DNA of 53,081 nt from contig CABPWC010000002.1 of assembly GCA_902461025.1 (NCBI GenBank), positions 1-53,081 of the forward strand. The letters are read 5' to 3'. The stretch is from an uncultured Streptococcus sp. (GTDB taxonomy: Bacteria > Bacillota > Bacilli > Lactobacillales > Streptococcaceae). A program made the position numbers and the translations under genes. This document shows, piece by piece, positions 26,361 through 35,196 of this stretch. Below the pieces are notes generated by a model. It saw only the letters and a program-made list of their open reading frames with translations. It had not been told where the DNA came from and did not search any database. Position 1 is the stretch's first letter, and each line of letters begins with the position of its first letter.

Positions 26361-26369
26361 TGGTAAAAT
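26361..26369 (+). promoter_or_regulatory. Promoter of the helicase gene
   Basis: Extended -10 TGG-TAAAAT at 26361-26369; the -35 is poor. Confidence 0.5.
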
Positions 26370-26406
26370 GGGAATAAGAAAATGACAGCTTAGAATGAGG
26401 AAAATC

Positions 26407-29052
26407 ATGTTAGGATTGAAGTTTAATGGCACTTGGCGCAACTACCAAAAACAGGTATTGGACAATTTCCAAGAATACCAAGCAGATGGTCATGTCCACT
26501 TGGTGGCAGCGCCTGGTTCAGGGAAAACAACCATAGGAATCGAGTTGATTGCTCGCTTTGATAGGCCTGCCCTCGTTTTGGTACCGACGGTGACCATCCG
26601 GGAACAATGGGTGGATAGGATTCGCCAAGCCTTTTTAGAGGATGAGAACCAGGTCACAAGTCTCGTGTCTCAAAATCTCAAGGACATGAAGCAAATCACC
26701 ATCGCCACCTACCAAGCTTTTCACAGTGCTATGCAACAGGTACAATCTCAAGAAGATAACGGCGAGGTTGAGGACTTTGTAGGCTTTGACCTACTTGCCA
26801 GACTCAAGGATAGGGGGGTGGAAACCCTCTGTCTGGACGAATGCCATCACTTGAGAAATGAATGGTGGAAAAGCTTAGAAGACTTCCGTAAAAACTATCC
26901 GCAACTGCAAGTCATCTCTCTCACTGCGACACCGCCTTATGACAGTGAACCAGAACTCTGGGATCGCTATCTCCAGATGTGTGGCGAGATTGACCAAGAA
27001 ATCACAGTGCCAGAACTGGTCAAGGAAGACACTCTTTGCCCTCATCAGGACTTTGTCTATATCTGTTTTCCGACTAAGGAAGAGGACAAGCGCTTGGAAG
27101 AGTTTGAAGACACCAAGTGGCAGTATGTCAGTCAACTAGTCGTTGATCCTGACTTCCAAGAGTTGATTCGGAGTTCCAAGGTTCTCAAAGGGGAAATTTC
27201 TGCGGATATGCTCCTTGAAGATCCCAAGTATCTCTCAGCACTCCTCATTTATCTACAGGCTCAAAAACAGGAAATTCCCAAGCATCTACGAGATTTACTA
27301 GGTGCTGAAGGTTTGCCTGCCCTTAATTACTATTGGTTAGAAGTTCTCTTGCAAGGCCTTCTCTATCAGACTCCTGACTGGTATGAGGATCCGCAGGAGA
27401 CAAAGAAAAAGATAGAAGCAGAACTGAAATCAAGAGGACTGATTGAAAAACGTCAGGTTTTCTTGGTCAAATCCAAGGCCAATGACCAAATCCTCAACCA
27501 ATCTCTAGGAAAACTGGCTGGCATCGCATCTATCTTTGAGACCGAGTATGCTAGTCTAGGCAAGGACTTGAGACAGTTGATCTTAGCGGACTATATCCGT
27601 AAGGATTTTGCCAGTTATCTGGGAGATGACCAAGCACCAATCACGCAATTAGGTGTCCTCCCTTACTTTGAAACTATTCGCAGAAGTGCACAGAAGCAAG
27701 GCTTGTCTGTCCCTATAGCAGTCCTTTCTGGTAGTGTCGTTATCATACCGGCTAGTGTCAAGGCAGAACTTCAAGTACTCATTCCAAACACTAGCTTAAG
27801 CTTCTCTGCCATCGGAAAACTCGACCAAGAGTCCTATCTTCAAGTAGGCTTTCCATCCAGCTTTAAGGGGATGGTTGCGGCAGTGACCGAGCTCTTCCAA
27901 CGTGGTTCTATCCAGGTCTTGGTCGGAACCAAGTCTCTCTTGGGAGAAGGATGGGATGCCCCTTGCGTCAACTCTCTCATCCTCGGAAGTTTTGTCGGAA
28001 GCTTTATGCTCAGCAATCAAATGCGGGGCCGTGCCATCCGTATCTGGCCAGGACATCCAGATAAGACCAGCAATATCTGGCACCTAGTAGCCATCAAACC
28101 ATACAAAAATCCAGCCTTTTCAAATGAAAATCAAGAAGAACAAGACCTCAATCCATATCAGGACCTGCAGACCCTTGCCCGCCGTATGGACCATTTCCTT
28201 GGCTTGTCCTATAAGGAAGATACCATCGAAACAGGTCTGGACCGCTTAAACTTTCCTGAGTTCCCATTTAAGAAAAAGAAACTCGAAGAGTACAACGAGA
28301 AGATCATGGAACTATCCAAGGATCGTGCCTCCCTACGTAAAAAATGGCAGGAATCTCTCATTGTTGCTGACAAGATTGAGATTGTCAATGAAGTGGCGAC
28401 CGACAGCAAACGAATCCCTCTGCTTGCCCTAGCGGATGCTGAAAAGTGGCTTCGCTATGCTCTGATGGTATTTGCCATTAGTCTCCTATCTTATGTCGTT
28501 CGACTAACCTTATTTGCCTTGCCATGGTTGACAGCTCTTTGTGTCCTCTTCCTAGCTATCACAGCCTTTCGCTATCACAGCTACAAGAGTCCTTATAAAC
28601 GCTTGCGTCAGATCGGGGAAGCTATTCGCAAAGCCATGGTGACTGCAGGTCATTTGTCTGATGACCAGTCGCGCGTGCAGGTCGATGAGGACAAGGACAG
28701 CTTTAACGTCTTTGCCTATCTAAAAGGTGGCAGTATGCGAGACAAGGAACTTTTTTCCAAGGCCTTAGGAGAATTCTTTGCCCCAGTGGACAATCAACGC
28801 TACCTCTTAGTCGCTAAAAAAGCACCAGCAGGTCAGTCCAAGTATTTCGTAGTCCCTAGCCTCTTTGAAAAACGCAAGGAAGATGCCCAGCTCTTCCAAA
28901 ATGCCGTCGCACCGCATATAGGCAACTACCAACTCGTCTACACCCGCAACGAAGCAGGCCGAAAAATCCTGCTCGAAGCCAGACTCAAATCCCTAGCCAA
29001 CAAAAACGACCGCATCATCACCAAGAAAAAGGTCAAAAGTGCTTTGAAATAG
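26407..29052 (+). CDS. SF2 DEAD/DEAH-type helicase with C-terminal membrane segments
   Basis: An 881-aa superfamily 2 helicase. Walker A APGSGKTT is at about 35-42 and the DECH box in LCLDECHHLRNEWW at about 140-153. Motif III is SLTATPP, and the second RecA lobe carries the QMRGRAIRIW motif VI. Unusually, about 685-725 is strongly hydrophobic (YALMVFAISLLSYVV..ALPWLTALCVLFLAITAF) and forms two predicted membrane helices followed by a ~160-residue soluble tail. The start at 26407 has GAGG six bases upstream; the in-frame ATG at 26395 has none. It sits 74 bases before hsdR. I do not know a function; a DNA-processing or defence role is inferred from the neighbourhood. Confidence 0.8.
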   Translation: MLGLKFNGTWRNYQKQVLDNFQEYQADGHVHLVAAPGSGKTTIGIELIARFDRPALVLVPTVTIREQWVDRIRQAFLEDENQVTSLVSQNLKDMKQITIATYQAFHSAMQQVQSQEDNGEVEDFVGFDLLARLKDRGVETLCLDECHHLRNEWWKSLEDFRKNYPQLQVISLTATPPYDSEPELWDRYLQMCGEIDQEITVPELVKEDTLCPHQDFVYICFPTKEEDKRLEEFEDTKWQYVSQLVVDPDFQELIRSSKVLKGEISADMLLEDPKYLSALLIYLQAQKQEIPKHLRDLLGAEGLPALNYYWLEVLLQGLLYQTPDWYEDPQETKKKIEAELKSRGLIEKRQVFLVKSKANDQILNQSLGKLAGIASIFETEYASLGKDLRQLILADYIRKDFASYLGDDQAPITQLGVLPYFETIRRSAQKQGLSVPIAVLSGSVVIIPASVKAELQVLIPNTSLSFSAIGKLDQESYLQVGFPSSFKGMVAAVTELFQRGSIQVLVGTKSLLGEGWDAPCVNSLILGSFVGSFMLSNQMRGRAIRIWPGHPDKTSNIWHLVAIKPYKNPAFSNENQEEQDLNPYQDLQTLARRMDHFLGLSYKEDTIETGLDRLNFPEFPFKKKKLEEYNEKIMELSKDRASLRKKWQESLIVADKIEIVNEVATDSKRIPLLALADAEKWLRYALMVFAISLLSYVVRLTLFALPWLTALCVLFLAITAFRYHSYKSPYKRLRQIGEAIRKAMVTAGHLSDDQSRVQVDEDKDSFNVFAYLKGGSMRDKELFSKALGEFFAPVDNQRYLLVAKKAPAGQSKYFVVPSLFEKRKEDAQLFQNAVAPHIGNYQLVYTRNEAGRKILLEARLKSLANKNDRIITKKKVKSALK

Positions 29053-29081
29053 AAGGAAGTGAGCGTTTTCTTCTAGGAATA

Positions 29082-29090
29082 TGATATAAT
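29082..29090 (+). promoter_or_regulatory. Promoter of the type I restriction operon
   Basis: Extended -10 TGA-TATAAT at 29082-29090. AAGGAG at about 29113-29118 serves hsdR. Confidence 0.7.
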
Positions 29091-29126
29091 AATAGCAAGA
29101 ATATTGTCCCTGAAGGAGAAATATAG

Positions 29127-32117
29127 ATGCAGGTAAAACCAGAACTGGAAATAGAAAAACAACTGATAAACCAGCTGGTAACTGGTGAAAGCCAATGGAC
29201 TTATAGAGAAGACCTAAAAACAGAAGAACAACTATGGGACAATTTCTTTGAGAAGCTAGCCCAAAACAACGTTGCTCTGCTAGCAGACCAGCCCTTAACT
29301 GAGCAGGAAAAACGCCAGATTCAGAACCAACTCAACTTTGTCAGCTACTATGATGCTGCCAAGTGGTTGGTCGGAGAAAATGGCATTGCCAAAGTCGAGG
29401 TTCAAAGAGAAGATGCAAGCCTAGGCACCATCCGTTTGTCAGTCGTTTGGCGTGACAATATCGCAGCAGGAAAGTCTAGCTACGAAGTTGTCAATCAAGT
29501 CCAAAGAGAAAAAGTAAATCCTCTGGACCAAGACCGTAGATTGGATGTTACTCTTCTCATCAATGGCTTACCTATGATTCAAATCGAGCTCAAGAGCACC
29601 CAAGCAGCATTTATCGATGCCTTTCATCAGATTAAAAAATATGACCGTGAAGGGAAATTCCGTGGTATCTACTCTAGCTTGCAGATGTTTGTTGTGACTA
29701 ACAAGGTCGATACTCGCTATATCGCTGCAGCTCGTGAAAATAAACTCAACAAGCAATTTCTAACCAAGTGGGTGGATAAGGACAATCATCCTGTGACAAA
29801 CCTGACTAGCTTTGCCCACGAAGTCCTTTCTATCCCTCGTGCCCACCAGATGGTCATGCAGTATTCTGTCATTGATGATAGCAAGAAATCTCTCATCCTC
29901 TTGCGCCCCTACCAGATCCATGCTATTGAAGCGGTGCAGGAAGCCTCTCGCCAACAAGCATCAGGCTATGTTTGGCATACGACAGGTTCAGGGAAGACCT
30001 TGACTTCTTATAAGGTGGCGAGGAACCTCCTTCAAATTCCTTCTATCCAAAAGACGATTTTTGTCGTTGACCGCAGGGACTTGGACCAACAGACCACATC
30101 ATCCTTCCTCTCTTATGCGACCAATGATGTCATCGATATCGATGAGACGGACAATACACATGATTTGGTCAAGCGACTAGGAAGTAATGATAAACGTGTC
30201 GTGGTTACAACCATCCAGAAAATCACTACCATGATGCGCAAGTTTGACCAAGGTCTTTACCAACGAGATGCGGACAAAATCAAGGGACTCCGAGTTGCCT
30301 TTGTCGTGGATGAATGCCACCGTACCGTGACGCCACAAACACAAAAAGACATTAAAGCCTTTTTCCCACAGTCCCTCTGGTATGGATTTACAGGGACACC
30401 AATCTTTAAGGAAAATAAACGCCAGCAAGTCGGCGACCTAGCTCAAACCACCCAGCAACAGTATGGAGACCGTCTCCATGAGTATACAGTCAAGGAAGCC
30501 ATCCATGACGGAGCTGTCTTAGGCTTTAAGGTGGATTACCGCAATACCCTCATCACAGATCAGGCTGAAAGTGAAATACCGGATACCGTCTATGAAAATG
30601 AGGAGCACATGCTGGAAGTCTTAGATGCCATTATCAATAAGTCGCGCCAACAACTTGGCTTCCAAAAAGGTGTGGGCAATACCTACAATGCTATTTTAAC
30701 CGTCAAGTCCATCCCTCAAGCCCAAGCCTACTATGACCTTCTCAAAAGAGTCAAGGCTGGTCAAACACGTGTCAAGGTATCAGAGAGAGTCAAGATGGTT
30801 CTTCCAGACTTTCCAAAATTTACCATTACCTACTCTGTCACAGAAAACGAGGAGGACTCAAGAGCCAACCAAGACCACATGAAACAGGTCTTAGAAGACT
30901 ATAACCAAGAGTTTGATACTCACTTTACCATGGCAGATCTCCGTGGCTTTAATACCGATGTCAATAACCGCCTTGCCCGTAAACAAGACAAGTATCTCTA
31001 TCGCAATGAGCAGTTGGACTTGGTCATCGTGGTCAATCGTCTCTTAACAGGATTTGATGCCCCTTGTCTATCGACCCTCTTTATCGATCGTAAACCCATG
31101 CAACCGCAGGACTTGATTCAGGCCTTTAGTCGAACCAATCGTATCTTTGATTCTAGTAAGACCTATGGGCATATCATCACTTTCCAAAAGCCTCTAGCCT
31201 TTAAGGAAGCAGTCGATAATGCCCTCAAGCTTTACTCAAATGGTGGAGAAAATGATGTCTTAGCACCTAGCTGGGAAGAAGAAAAGAGAAACTTTTTGAG
31301 AAGTTGTAGCGACTTCCAAAATCTCATCACAGATGAGCCCGAAGAAGGACTCCAAATCGAGCAAATCTCTACACCTGAATTGAGAAAACTAGCCAAGGCT
31401 TATCAAACCTTTGATAAATACTTAGCTTCTATCCGAGTTTATAAAGAGTATGACGAGGAAGAAATCTATGCAGAGACTGGACTAACCGCAGAAGAATTGG
31501 AAAACTATCTAGGTTTTTATCAAAATATCCTTGCCGAACTTAAAAGTCGTTCAGAAGATGGTGATGAAGATGGGGAGCCACTGGATATACACTACGAACT
31601 GGAGTCTATCCAAGTCGATGAGATCAACTATGCCTATATACTGACCTTGATCCAAAGCCTGATCGAGCAAGAGCAAAGTCAGGAAAAGAGTCTCAGTGCA
31701 CAGGACAGAGAAGCAGTGGATACCTATATCCAAAGTCTGGAGAAGACCAATCCAAATCTTGCCCAGATCATCTCAGAGCTTTGGCAAGAAGTACAGGCAA
31801 ATCCTGACCGCTACAGAGGTCAATCCATTGCCAATATCCTTGATCAGATGATTGAAGCAGTCATCCAGCAGCATATCCAAGACTTTAGCAAGACCTGGTA
31901 TGTGGGTGAAGATGAACTCCGCTACTATATCAATCACTACCGCAAGGGAGCTAAAAAACAACTAGGAGAAAGTCAACTGACCAAGAGTCAGCGCTACAAG
32001 GACTATAAAGTTGAGGTGTCAGATGCCCTCAATCCACTCCTCTATAAAAAACAAATCAAAGAAGCCTATACTCAACTGATTGAAGAAGTGATTGAGCCGT
32101 TGAGGGTTGGGAGGTAG
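29127..32117 (+). CDS. hsdR: Type I restriction enzyme, R subunit (HsdR)
   Basis: Motor and nuclease subunit: translocates and cuts unmethylated DNA in complex with HsdM and HsdS. The 996-aa protein has the N-terminal HSDR_N nuclease with QIELKST at about 150. Walker A TTGSGKTLT follows at about 285, the DECH box VVDECHRT at about 395 and FTGTPIF as motif III. A long helical C-terminus that docks on the methylase completes it. Full-length and intact. hsdS and hsdM are present downstream but separated from it by the HerA cassette. Confidence 0.95.
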   Translation: MQVKPELEIEKQLINQLVTGESQWTYREDLKTEEQLWDNFFEKLAQNNVALLADQPLTEQEKRQIQNQLNFVSYYDAAKWLVGENGIAKVEVQREDASLGTIRLSVVWRDNIAAGKSSYEVVNQVQREKVNPLDQDRRLDVTLLINGLPMIQIELKSTQAAFIDAFHQIKKYDREGKFRGIYSSLQMFVVTNKVDTRYIAAARENKLNKQFLTKWVDKDNHPVTNLTSFAHEVLSIPRAHQMVMQYSVIDDSKKSLILLRPYQIHAIEAVQEASRQQASGYVWHTTGSGKTLTSYKVARNLLQIPSIQKTIFVVDRRDLDQQTTSSFLSYATNDVIDIDETDNTHDLVKRLGSNDKRVVVTTIQKITTMMRKFDQGLYQRDADKIKGLRVAFVVDECHRTVTPQTQKDIKAFFPQSLWYGFTGTPIFKENKRQQVGDLAQTTQQQYGDRLHEYTVKEAIHDGAVLGFKVDYRNTLITDQAESEIPDTVYENEEHMLEVLDAIINKSRQQLGFQKGVGNTYNAILTVKSIPQAQAYYDLLKRVKAGQTRVKVSERVKMVLPDFPKFTITYSVTENEEDSRANQDHMKQVLEDYNQEFDTHFTMADLRGFNTDVNNRLARKQDKYLYRNEQLDLVIVVNRLLTGFDAPCLSTLFIDRKPMQPQDLIQAFSRTNRIFDSSKTYGHIITFQKPLAFKEAVDNALKLYSNGGENDVLAPSWEEEKRNFLRSCSDFQNLITDEPEEGLQIEQISTPELRKLAKAYQTFDKYLASIRVYKEYDEEEIYAETGLTAEELENYLGFYQNILAELKSRSEDGDEDGEPLDIHYELESIQVDEINYAYILTLIQSLIEQEQSQEKSLSAQDREAVDTYIQSLEKTNPNLAQIISELWQEVQANPDRYRGQSIANILDQMIEAVIQQHIQDFSKTWYVGEDELRYYINHYRKGAKKQLGESQLTKSQRYKDYKVEVSDALNPLLYKKQIKEAYTQLIEEVIEPLRVGR

Positions 32118-32144
32118 AGGACAATTGAGTAAGGAGAGACAAAG

Positions 32145-33357
32145 ATGTCAGATAGAAGTGCAGAAAGCTCTATAACAGGTTATAGTTATCAATTTCTAAT
32201 TACGATTTTGCATATTTTAGAAAGCAATATGGAAAGTGAGTGTATTATTGAGGGAATAGAAGATTTATAATATTAATGCTGATGATAGATATTTAAATCA
32301 ATATAAATATCATGCAGGAAAGAATATTACTAACTCTTTAATCTCAAAGCCTGTAATATTAATGCTGAACCATTATTTAAAATGTGGTGGGAATAATTTT
32401 AAATATAAATTATTTATTCATGGGAATGACAGACAATATACGTTAGATATCAATAACTTAAAAGAAATATTAACTCTTAAGACAGGAGAAGGGTATAAAG
32501 AAGAGGACTTGGAAGATGCATATAAAGACGATGAAAAATTGAAACTCTTTATTCAACTTTTTTCAATCTGTGTCACTGATAAATTTGATATTTTAGAAGA
32601 AAAAGTAATTCATAAAATTTCAGAGCTGATGAATTTAGATGAACAAACTGTTAGATTATCAATCTATCCTCTCGCATATAAAAAGATTAATGATTTAGCC
32701 CGCAATGATAAAGAGTGTGATAGGAAAACAACCGGTCGTAAGTTTATAGATATTCTTAAACAAACAAACAAAATAATTGATTTAGTGACGTTAGCTAGAA
32801 TTAAAGAAGAAAAAGAATTTTTAAATTATTTCAGACGTGAATTAAAGTTATTAGGAATTAAAAAAAATAATTCAGACCATATATTTGTTATGCCTAATGA
32901 TCATAATACTGTTGATTTGATAATAGGTTTAGCACAAAATTTTGTATATCAAGGCAAAAATGCTGATAATAGAACGCCCCTCTTTGTTGTTGAAAACATA
33001 GATGGTCTAAAACTAAAATTAATATCTGAAATTGAAAAAAGAAATCTTGAGATGTTTTATAATGACGGTTTTGAGGACATCAAGTTTTTTATAAAAAAAT
33101 TCAAGCAAAGTAATACAGTAGAACTAAGTGCAAGTCGCAAGAAGATTAACGCTATTTCAAATTTTAATTTTCGGTTGATTTCAAAAGATACATTTATAGA
33201 AAATCAGAATGAAATAAGAACGATTTTAAGTAATCAGGTTGTATTTTATTTGGATAATTTAGTTATCCGTAACAGTTTATCTATTCCAAATAGGGAATTT
33301 TTAATTCCTAATAATGTAAACAATACAGTTATTTCACAAATTTTTTCAGGAGATTGA
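32145..33357 (+). pseudogene. DUF4297/Cap4-type nuclease-like protein, interrupted by a frameshift
   Basis: Two open segments in different frames read as one protein of about 400 aa. Segment one starts at ATG 32145, eight bases after AAGGAG (32131-32136). It runs MSDRSAESSITGYSYQFLIT..IIEGIEDL and stops at TAA 32268-32270. Segment two is open from 32260 in the +1 frame (NADDRYLNQYKYHAGKNITN...) to 33357. The GYxYQ start, the E-rich ..EGIED and QxK in NQYKYH fit the PD-(D/E)XK nuclease of DUF4297/Cap4 proteins. The join near 32255-32270 has no long homopolymer or known slippery site, so this is a real frameshift or a sequencing error. The rest (ATG 32362 onward) could still be made alone but lacks the nuclease front half. 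Very AT-rich. Confidence 0.65.
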
Positions 33358-33359
33358 AT

Positions 33360-35165
33360 ATGTCAGAGGATTATAATAACAAGGATAATCAATTAAGGGT
33401 TAAAAGTTTTGAACCTAATTTAGTTCAAATTGAGATTGTTGATTTTAAAAAATGGAAAGAAGAGAATAGTGAAGAATCAATAAAAATTGGTTCTGTTTTA
33501 AAAATTGAAGACGGTAATAATAATAATATTCTGTGTATTGTCAAAAGTTTTAAAATGATTGAAAAGTTTGATGATGATGTCTCTAAATTATCCGATAACG
33601 TATATGAAGGCAATTTTATAATAAATACACAACCTATTGGAAGATTACAAGATGGTACATTCAAAAAAGGTATAAATGATATTAGTATTCCACCTAATGG
33701 AGTTAGTGTTGCTTCCATGAAAGAATTAGAGAAAATATATTCTATGGAGAAAATGCAGGATTCCAAAGATAATATACTAGAATTTGCAAAACATAATTTA
33801 TATTCTAATATTGGTATAAAGTGTGATGGAGATAAGTTATTTTCGAAACATCTGGCTATTGTTGGTTCTACTGGATCAGGAAAATCTTGTGCTGTTGCAA
33901 CTGTTATTCAAACGTTGAACGTCGAAATTGAAAAAAAGAATAATACTCATGTTTTGATTTTTGATATTCATGGTGAGTATAAAAAAGCTTTTCCTAACTC
34001 AAATCATTTAGCTCTTCAGGATAATAGTCTGAAAATTCCTTATTGGTTGATGACATCTGATGAATTAGAGGATTTGTTTATTGAATCGTCAGATTTAAAC
34101 GCATATAATCAAATTTCTCAGTTTAAATTTGCAGTTACTCAAAATAAGATTAAGTATAACTCTGAATTAGATAATATCGATTATAATTCACCTGTGTATT
34201 TTAGTATTAACGAAGTAAGAAATTATCTTTGCAATAAAAACAAAGAAACACATTATGTTGAGGATGGTGAGGAGTATTTAGCTGTATTAAATGTAAAAGG
34301 TAAAGACGAAAAACTTGTATCGTCGGAAATAAATCACTTTTGGGAAGCCTTGAATTTTGAAACTTCAACAGGAAATTCAAAACACAAAGTGTTCAATCAA
34401 AAAGTGGCTAAAGCTGGAGGCTTTACAGGTGAGTTCGAACGTTTTATTTCTAGAATTGATACTAAGTTAAAGGATAAACGTCTTTCTTTTATTTTACAGG
34501 AATCAGAGTTTGAAGAAGGCTCAAATAGTTTTAATATGTATATAGAAGAAATAAAAAGAATGATAGGATACTCTAAAAAAAACAATGTAACTGTAATTGA
34601 CTTAAGTACAGTTCCCTTCGAGATTGTATCAATTATCGTTTCTGTTGTTTCTAGAATTTTATTTGATTTTGCATTTCTCAAAACTAAAATTAAAAATGAA
34701 AATGATACTCCCTATATGGTTGTGTTTGAAGAAGCCCACAAATATATTCCAAGAAATAATTCAGCTAGATATAGCAATTCTAGGCTGTCAGTTGAGCGGA
34801 TAGCAAAAGAAGGACGAAAGTATGGCCTATCAGCAATGATTGTTAGTCAAAGACCATCTGAACTATCTAGCACAGTGTTTTCTCAATGCAATAATTTTAT
34901 AGTGATGCGACTGAGCAATCCAGAAGATCAAGGTTTTGTAAAAAGTTTATTACCTGAAGCTTCGATTAGTTTTGGCGATGAAATTGCAAATCTGGAGCAG
35001 AGAGAAGCATTGTTAGTAGGGGATGCATTTACATTACCTATGATTGCAAGAATGAACGATGCGAATCCAACACCGAAGTCTGATGATGTAAATTTTTATA
35101 GTTGTTGGCAAGAAGACTGGAAAGATGTGAAATTTGATTTTATAAATACTGAATCAAGAAAATAA
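33360..35165 (+). CDS. HerA-type hexameric ATPase / DNA translocase
   Basis: A 601-aa HerA/FtsK-superfamily ATPase. It has an N-terminal HAS-barrel-like region (about 1-110), Walker A GSTGSGKS at 169-176 and FDIHGEYKKAFP just after. Walker B with catalytic Glu is VVFEEAHKYIP at about 452-463. SQRPSELSSTVFSQCNNFIV holds the arginine-finger region, typical of HerA. AGGAG lies seven bases before ATG 33360, two bases after the upstream stop, so it is coupled to the nuclease-like gene. HerA proteins pair with DUF4297 or with SIR2 effectors in known antiphage systems; here it lies between one of each. Base composition is AT-rich, unlike hsdR. Confidence 0.88.
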   Translation: MSEDYNNKDNQLRVKSFEPNLVQIEIVDFKKWKEENSEESIKIGSVLKIEDGNNNNILCIVKSFKMIEKFDDDVSKLSDNVYEGNFIINTQPIGRLQDGTFKKGINDISIPPNGVSVASMKELEKIYSMEKMQDSKDNILEFAKHNLYSNIGIKCDGDKLFSKHLAIVGSTGSGKSCAVATVIQTLNVEIEKKNNTHVLIFDIHGEYKKAFPNSNHLALQDNSLKIPYWLMTSDELEDLFIESSDLNAYNQISQFKFAVTQNKIKYNSELDNIDYNSPVYFSINEVRNYLCNKNKETHYVEDGEEYLAVLNVKGKDEKLVSSEINHFWEALNFETSTGNSKHKVFNQKVAKAGGFTGEFERFISRIDTKLKDKRLSFILQESEFEEGSNSFNMYIEEIKRMIGYSKKNNVTVIDLSTVPFEIVSIIVSVVSRILFDFAFLKTKIKNENDTPYMVVFEEAHKYIPRNNSARYSNSRLSVERIAKEGRKYGLSAMIVSQRPSELSSTVFSQCNNFIVMRLSNPEDQGFVKSLLPEASISFGDEIANLEQREALLVGDAFTLPMIARMNDANPTPKSDDVNFYSCWQEDWKDVKFDFINTESRK

Positions 35166-35196
35166 TATTATAACAAAAAGAACAAAAGGAGAATTA

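Noticed and set aside
29060..29075. A cre-like site (AGCGTTTTC) before hsdR.
   Set aside because: Only one half matches the consensus, so CcpA control is not supported.
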